From an uncultured Flavobacteriaceae bacterium (GTDB lineage Bacteria > Bacteroidota > Bacteroidia > Flavobacteriales > Flavobacteriaceae), in NCBI GenBank assembly GCA_913030895.1, contig CAJWGK010000001.1, positions 75,138 to 112,414 of the forward strand: DNA of 37,277 nt, written 5' to 3'. The position numbers were made by a program, and so were the translations under genes. Each line of letters begins with the position of its first letter. Position 1 is the first letter of the stretch. The notes under the pieces were generated by a model. It did not search any database, was not told the origin of the DNA, and worked only from the letters and a program-made list of their open reading frames with translations. Positions 33,144 to 37,277 of this stretch are shown here, piece after piece.

Positions 33144-34124
33144 ATGAAAACAATTCAGTTTAGGGAAGCAATCTGTGAAGCGATGTCTGAGGAGATGAGA
33201 CGAGACGAGACCATTTATTTAATGGGTGAAGAAGTCGCCGAATATAATGGTGCTTATAAAGCATCAAAAGGAATGCTCGATGAATTTGGAGACAAACGCG
33301 TGATTGATACTCCAATATCTGAGTTGGGTTTTGCAGGAATAGGTGTGGGTTCTACAATGACTGGAAATCGTCCTGTAATTGAATTTATGACCTTTAATTT
33401 TGCGCTTGTGGGTATTGACCAAATCATCAATAATGCTGCTAAAATCAGGCAAATGTCAGGTGGACAATTTCCTTGCCCTATCGTGTTTAGAGGTCCAACT
33501 GCCTCAGCGGGTCAATTGGCCGCGACTCACTCACAAGCTTTTGAAAGTTGGTATGCTAATTGTCCTGGCTTGAAAGTAATAGTTCCTTCGAATCCATATG
33601 ATGCTAAAGGACTTCTAAAATCTGCGATTAGAGATAATGATCCAGTTATCTTTATGGAATCCGAACAAATGTATGGAGATAAGGGTGAAGTTCCTGAGGG
33701 AGAGTATACGCTTCCTATTGGTGTGGCGGATATAAAAAGAGAGGGAAAAGATGTTACCATCGTATCCTTCGGGAAAATCATCAAAGAAGCCTATAAAGCT
33801 GCTGATATGCTTGCTGAGGAAGGAATAGACTGTGAAGTGATTGACTTGAGAACAATCCGCCCAATGGATTATAATGCCATTTTAGAATCGGTTAAAAAAA
33901 CCAACCGTCTTGTCATTTTGGAGGAGTCTTGGCCTTTTGGAAATATCGCTACTGAAATTACTTTTCAGGTACAGAGCCAAATATTTGATTATTTAGACGC
34001 TCCAATAGAAAAAATAAATACGGCCGATACTCCGGCACCTTACTCACCAGTTTTACTGGCAGAGTGGCTGCCCAATGCAAATGACGTCATTAAGTCAGTG
34101 AAAAAGGTAATGTACTTATCCTAG
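33144..34124 (+). CDS. pdhB: Pyruvate dehydrogenase E1 component, beta subunit
   Basis: With the alpha subunit it decarboxylates pyruvate and passes the acetyl group to lipoyl-E2 (cytosol). The 326 residues start at ATG 33144 (the TTG at 33141 just ahead is not needed). Family blocks are FREAICEAMSEEMRRDETIYLMGEEVAEYNGAYK near the start, TPISELGFAGIGVGSTM (Glu of the TPP site), FMTFNFALVGIDQI, GPTASAGQLAATHSQ, and the transketolase C-terminal VTIVSFGKII and VIDLRTIRPMD. The alpha subunit (pdhA) and E2 are not adjacent. In some Bacteroidota pdhB stands apart, so this is not odd. LipA at 15.8 kb makes its cofactor. It converges on hppA, with 72 bp between. Confidence 0.93.
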   Translation: MKTIQFREAICEAMSEEMRRDETIYLMGEEVAEYNGAYKASKGMLDEFGDKRVIDTPISELGFAGIGVGSTMTGNRPVIEFMTFNFALVGIDQIINNAAKIRQMSGGQFPCPIVFRGPTASAGQLAATHSQAFESWYANCPGLKVIVPSNPYDAKGLLKSAIRDNDPVIFMESEQMYGDKGEVPEGEYTLPIGVADIKREGKDVTIVSFGKIIKEAYKAADMLAEEGIDCEVIDLRTIRPMDYNAILESVKKTNRLVILEESWPFGNIATEITFQVQSQIFDYLDAPIEKINTADTPAPYSPVLLAEWLPNANDVIKSVKKVMYLS

Positions 34125-34154
34125 TTAAGTTTAAATTATTTCAATATTAGCGGG

Positions 34155-34183
34155 GAAGATTTGAAAATTTACTAACGATCTTC
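34155..34183. terminator. Weak possible bidirectional terminator between pdhB and hppA
   Basis: A 6-bp inverted repeat GAAGAT (34155-34160) with ATCTTC (34178-34183) and a 17-nt loop lies in the convergent gap. Stem is short and no solid T run follows, so it is only a candidate. Confidence 0.25.
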
Positions 34184-34196
34184 TATAAAATACCTT

Positions 34197-36440
34197 CTAT
34201 TTTTTAGTAGCCTCTTCGAAAGTAACACTATTGTCTGCTACGTTAGCATCCTCTTTAACTTCGATGTTAATATTGTGTTTATTATTTTCGGTCTTATCTC
34301 CCATAGCATCTACATCCAATGCTACACTAGGAGCGATAACCAATGCTACTACAGACATCAATTTGAGAAGGATATTTAAAGAGGGTCCTGAAGTGTCTTT
34401 GAAAGGATCTCCAACTGTATCTCCAACAACGGCAGCTTTGTGAGCGTCAGTTCCTTTTCTGCCATCAGATTCGATCATCTTTTTAGCATTATCCCACGCA
34501 CCACCAGCGTTGGACTGGAAGATAGCCATTAGAATACCACAGGTGGTAACACCAGCTAAAAGACCACCGAGCATTTCAGCACCTCCGAGGAAGCCTACAG
34601 CTACCGGAACTAGTATTGCCAACAAACCAGGCATTACCATTTCTTTAATCGAAGCTTTGGTAGAAATTTCAACACACTTTTCATAGTCAGCCTTACCATC
34701 AGCAGCGTCAAAAATGGCACGATCTTTAGCATTGGCTTTTGAAATATCAGCATCGTATTTACGCATGATTTCTAGCGCAGCTTTTAATTCAGGAATATCC
34801 TTAAACTGTCTTCTAACTTCTTCTATCATAGACATGGCAGCTCTACCTACTGCATTCATTGATAATGCAGAGAAAACAAAAGGTAACATACCACCAACAA
34901 GAAGTCCAGCCATTACTTTGGGTTTTGAGACATCTATTGCGGTCACATTTGCGACTTGCATAAAAGCAGAGAATAAGGCTAAAGCAGTGAGCGCCGCAGA
35001 GGCGATTGCAAATCCTTTTCCAATTGCAGCGGTAGTATTTCCTACTGCATCAAGTTTATCAGTTCTTTCTCTGACTTCGGCAGGTAATTCGGCCATTTCT
35101 GCTATACCTCCAGCATTATCTGAAATCGGACCATATGCGTCAACAGCCAACTGAATTCCAGTATTTGCTAACATACCAACTGCTGCAATGGCAATTCCAT
35201 AGAGTCCTGCATAGTGGTGAGAAATTAATATGGCGGCGGCAATTAATAAAATTGGAATCATGGTGGACATCATTCCAACCCCAAGACCTGCAATAATATT
35301 GGTGGCTGATCCAGTCTCGGATTGCCTCACAATTGATTTAACTGGCTTAGTTCCAGTTCCCGTATAATATTCTGTTATCTTTCCAACACCCAGACCTGCT
35401 ACAAGACCTGAAATTGTGGCTAAAAATATACCTAAAGCACCATGTGGTAATCCAGTAGTTGATTCTGGTATCATGGCGTTTATAACGAAGTAAGAAACAA
35501 CAACCATTAAACCTGCTGATCCGAACTCTCCTAAATTTAATGCAGTTTGAGGATTTCCTCCTTCTTTAACTTTTACAAACATTGTTCCTATTATAGACAT
35601 TACTATTCCTAGAGCAGCAATGACCAGTGGAAGAAAAACAGCACCCATGCCTCCAGCGACATCAGGGGTGACAATAAAAGCACCTAAAACCATCGTTCCA
35701 ATAATAGAACCCACATAGGACTCAAATAAATCTGCACCCATTCCTGCAACATCACCAACATTATCACCGACATTATCAGCAATAGTAGCTGGATTTAGTG
35801 GATGATCCTCAGGGATACCTGCCTCAACTTTACCTACTAAGTCTGCACCTACATCAGCTGCTTTGGTATAGATTCCGCCTCCAACTCTTGCAAAAAGAGC
35901 AATTGAGGAAGCCCCCATAGAAAAACCAGTCAATACATTTAACACCAAGGTTAGGTTTGCTTCACCTGGCCATATTTGCTGATATAGTGCAAATAATCCA
36001 CTCAATCCTAAAACACCAAGTCCAACGACTCCAAGCCCCATTACAGAACCTCCAGCGAAAGCAACTTCTAGCGCTTTACCCAGAGATTTTCTCGCCGCAT
36101 TGGTCGTTCTTACATTGGCTTTAGTCGCTACGCGCATGCCAATAAAGCCTGCTAGGGCTGAACAAACAGCACCAACAATAAAAGACAATGCTACCATGCC
36201 GTGAGAACCTTCTTCGTTACTCCCCTTTATATATAATAAAATGGCCAAGCAAAACACAAAAATGGACAGAATACGGTATTCTGCTTTTAAAAAAGACATG
36301 GCGCCGCTAGAAATATTTTTAGCGATTGTTGCCATTTTTTCATTTCCAACTTCCTGCTTGGTTACCCAATTGTTCTTAATGAATACAAATAATAGACCTA
36401 AAATTCCAAATGCGGGTAAAAATTTAATTATAATTTCCAT
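34197..36440 (-). CDS. hppA: K+-dependent membrane pyrophosphatase, likely Na+-pumping
   Basis: Hydrolyses PPi and pumps cations across the inner membrane. The 747-residue protein has about 16 helices and the catalytic [35 protein letters not shown] block near the middle of the first half, plus a second Asp-rich [16 protein letters not shown] block and a late [16 protein letters not shown] block. [10 protein letters not shown] has Ala at the position where K+-independent forms have Lys, so K+ dependence is expected. The helix after the first block reads [11 protein letters not shown]; in K+-dependent enzymes the Glu of FESY is associated with Na+ (or Na+ and H+) transport. This is a sequence-based expectation and the position is not fully decisive. 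A C-terminal tail of about 30 charged residues is unusual. It pairs in function with nhaD. Confidence 0.95.
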   Translation of the reverse strand: MEIIIKFLPAFGILGLLFVFIKNNWVTKQEVGNEKMATIAKNISSGAMSFLKAEYRILSIFVFCLAILLYIKGSNEEGSHGMVALSFIVGAVCSALAGFIGMRVATKANVRTTNAARKSLGKALEVAFAGGSVMGLGVVGLGVLGLSGLFALYQQIWPGEANLTLVLNVLTGFSMGASSIALFARVGGGIYTKAADVGADLVGKVEAGIPEDHPLNPATIADNVGDNVGDVAGMGADLFESYVGSIIGTMVLGAFIVTPDVAGGMGAVFLPLVIAALGIVMSIIGTMFVKVKEGGNPQTALNLGEFGSAGLMVVVSYFVINAMIPESTTGLPHGALGIFLATISGLVAGLGVGKITEYYTGTGTKPVKSIVRQSETGSATNIIAGLGVGMMSTMIPILLIAAAILISHHYAGLYGIAIAAVGMLANTGIQLAVDAYGPISDNAGGIAEMAELPAEVRERTDKLDAVGNTTAAIGKGFAIASAALTALALFSAFMQVANVTAIDVSKPKVMAGLLVGGMLPFVFSALSMNAVGRAAMSMIEEVRRQFKDIPELKAALEIMRKYDADISKANAKDRAIFDAADGKADYEKCVEISTKASIKEMVMPGLLAILVPVAVGFLGGAEMLGGLLAGVTTCGILMAIFQSNAGGAWDNAKKMIESDGRKGTDAHKAAVVGDTVGDPFKDTSGPSLNILLKLMSVVALVIAPSVALDVDAMGDKTENNKHNINIEVKEDANVADNSVTFEEATKK

Positions 36441-36464
36441 GAATTGATGTTTTTAAAACGGCAC

Positions 36465-36495
36465 CAAAAATAGTAAAACCATTCAGAATAAAAAA
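36465..36495 (-). promoter_or_regulatory. Probable hppA promoter
   Basis: On the minus strand TTTT (36492-36495), 19 bases, then TATTTTTG (36465-36472). One mismatch in the -33 box. The -7 box ends about 24 bp before the hppA ATG at 36440. Confidence 0.5.
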
Positions 36496-36548
36496 GAATT
36501 GTACCGCCTATAAAATTTAATTTTTTGGGTCAGAAATGGGGATAAAAC

Positions 36549-37163
36549 CTAGAACAGACCATTCAGCTCTGCGTCCACTTTCTCGATGATCAAGCCTAGA
36601 TCTTCTTTGTTGTCAACGAAATCCAAATTGTCAACGTCTACAATAAGTAATTTGCCTTTGTCATACGTGGAGATCCAAGCCTCGTACCTCTCGTTGAGCC
36701 TATTTAAATATTCAATACTGATGGAGTTTTCATACTGCCTCCCCCTTTTGTGAATCTTATTTACCAAATTGGGGATACTACTTCTTAAATAGATTAAAAG
36801 ATCAGGTGCCTTTATCATTGACTCCATCAATTCAAAAAGCGATTGATAGTTATTGAAATCCCTGTGATTCATCAATCCCATAGCGTGGAGGTTCGGTGCA
36901 AAGATATAAGCGTCCTCATACACCGTTCGATCTTGAACAACACTTTTGTTTGAACCATTAAAATTCATTAGTTGTCTGAACCGACTATTAAGAAAATAGA
37001 CTTGAAGATTAAATGACCATCGCTCCATATGCATGTAAAAATCATCTAAATATGGATTGTCTATTACATCCTCAAAATTAGCCTCCCATTTATAATGTTT
37101 TGATAGAAGTTCTGCCAAACTTGTTTTACCGGCACCTATATTTCCAGCAATGGCAATGTGCAT
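36549..37163 (-). CDS. Deoxynucleoside kinase
   Basis: A 204-residue kinase of the dNK/dGK/dAK family that phosphorylates salvaged deoxynucleosides (cytosol). It begins MHIAIAGNIGAGKTSLAELL, with the P-loop at about 6-14. NPYLDDFYMHMERWSFNLQVYFLNSRFRQL holds the family's substrate-site region, QDRTVYEDAYIF the DRS-like catalytic motif (DRT here), and IYLRSSIPNLVNKIHKRGRQYE the LID arginines. The length is normal. It starts at ATG 37163 and lies 109 bp upstream of hppA on the same strand. The region from 37164 to the window end shows no further feature. Its place near thyA, folA and a nuclease fits nucleotide metabolism. Base preference (dAdo or dGuo) cannot be read from sequence. Confidence 0.92.
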   Translation of the reverse strand: MHIAIAGNIGAGKTSLAELLSKHYKWEANFEDVIDNPYLDDFYMHMERWSFNLQVYFLNSRFRQLMNFNGSNKSVVQDRTVYEDAYIFAPNLHAMGLMNHRDFNNYQSLFELMESMIKAPDLLIYLRSSIPNLVNKIHKRGRQYENSISIEYLNRLNERYEAWISTYDKGKLLIVDVDNLDFVDNKEDLGLIIEKVDAELNGLF

Positions 37164-37277
37164 TATTTAATAATTTTTTCTTTCCCAAGATAAATACTTT
37201 TTCTTTTTGAAGCATTTAAATTGCTTCCAATTTTCTCTAAAAATTAAAACCTGTAAAAATTGCTAAAAACCCATTTA

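Noticed and set aside
34231-35154. Plus-strand frames of 70 and 146 codons opposite hppA
   Set aside because: hppA is complete and strongly conserved, and the opposite frames have no recognisable motif; they reflect codon bias in a long gene.
1-37277. CRISPR arrays, insertion sequences, toxin-antitoxin or defence genes
   Set aside because: No repeat-spacer pattern, transposase or typical defence domain was seen on either strand.

Overview
The window is a gene-dense, AT-rich stretch of chromosome from a member of the Bacteroidota, most likely a marine or brackish Flavobacteriia-like organism. Four things point there: promoter-like sites of the form TTTn-N19-TAnnTTTG, which is the Bacteroidota housekeeping sigma consensus; a lack of clear Shine-Dalgarno sites; LPS genes (lpxK, kdtA) showing a Gram-negative envelope; and family variants typical of the phylum (a long Nif3 with a middle domain, a zinc-ribbon protein without cysteines, a DUF151 nuclease with a UVR tail). 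The pairing of a NhaD Na+/H+ antiporter with a K+-dependent, probably Na+-pumping pyrophosphatase suggests sodium-based energetics. This taxonomic placement is inference from sequence features only.

Layout. 1-5.9 kb: gltD (cut by the window edge) and gltB on the minus strand, with a near-perfect promoter. 6.1-12.3 kb: plus-strand run of anmK, nhaD, exbB, exbD, a TonB-like transducer, folC and a DUF579-like methyltransferase. 12.4-12.8 kb: tRNA-Val(TAC), its terminator, an 11-bp tandem repeat and a structured gene-free stretch. 12.8-14.7 kb: coiled-coil protein and Nif3 (minus). 14.8-16.7 kb: lpxK converging on lipA. 16.7-18.7 kb: divergent Nramp-like transporter, ECF sigma factor and a small Cys-rich membrane protein as one minus-strand unit. 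18.7-19.8 kb: an inverted-repeat element, a doubtful small ORF and a DUF456 protein. 19.9-23.4 kb: TonB-C-like lipoprotein, ruvC and hemW (plus) converging on an M20 dipeptidase. 23.5 kb: tRNA-Leu(TAG) with a strong terminator. 23.7-26.4 kb: the least familiar segment, with an ankyrin-like secreted protein, a four-helix membrane protein and a CotH-like secreted protein. 26.4-28.9 kb: kdtA and a DegT/DnrJ sugar aminotransferase. 28.9-33.0 kb: fabD, folA, a class V aminotransferase, thyA and a bifunctional nuclease. 33.1-37.2 kb: pdhB, hppA and a deoxynucleoside kinase.

Connections. FolC, FolA, ThyA and the deoxynucleoside kinase serve folate and dNTP supply. LpxK, KdtA, FabD and the DegT aminotransferase serve lipid A/LPS synthesis. 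LipA makes the lipoyl cofactor that the PdhB-containing complex needs. ExbB, ExbD and the TonB-like protein would energise outer-membrane uptake. I see no phage, CRISPR array, insertion sequence or defence island.

The best second-look items are a recurring promoter pattern with fixed 19-bp spacing that forces new start sites for lipA, nif3 and kdtA; convergent gene pairs that share or nearly share stop codons; a stand-alone bacterial DUF579 (plant xylan methyltransferase-like) protein; a zinc-ribbon protein with no zinc ligands; and the Nramp/ECF/small-Cys-protein unit, whose Nramp lacks the DPGN motif.
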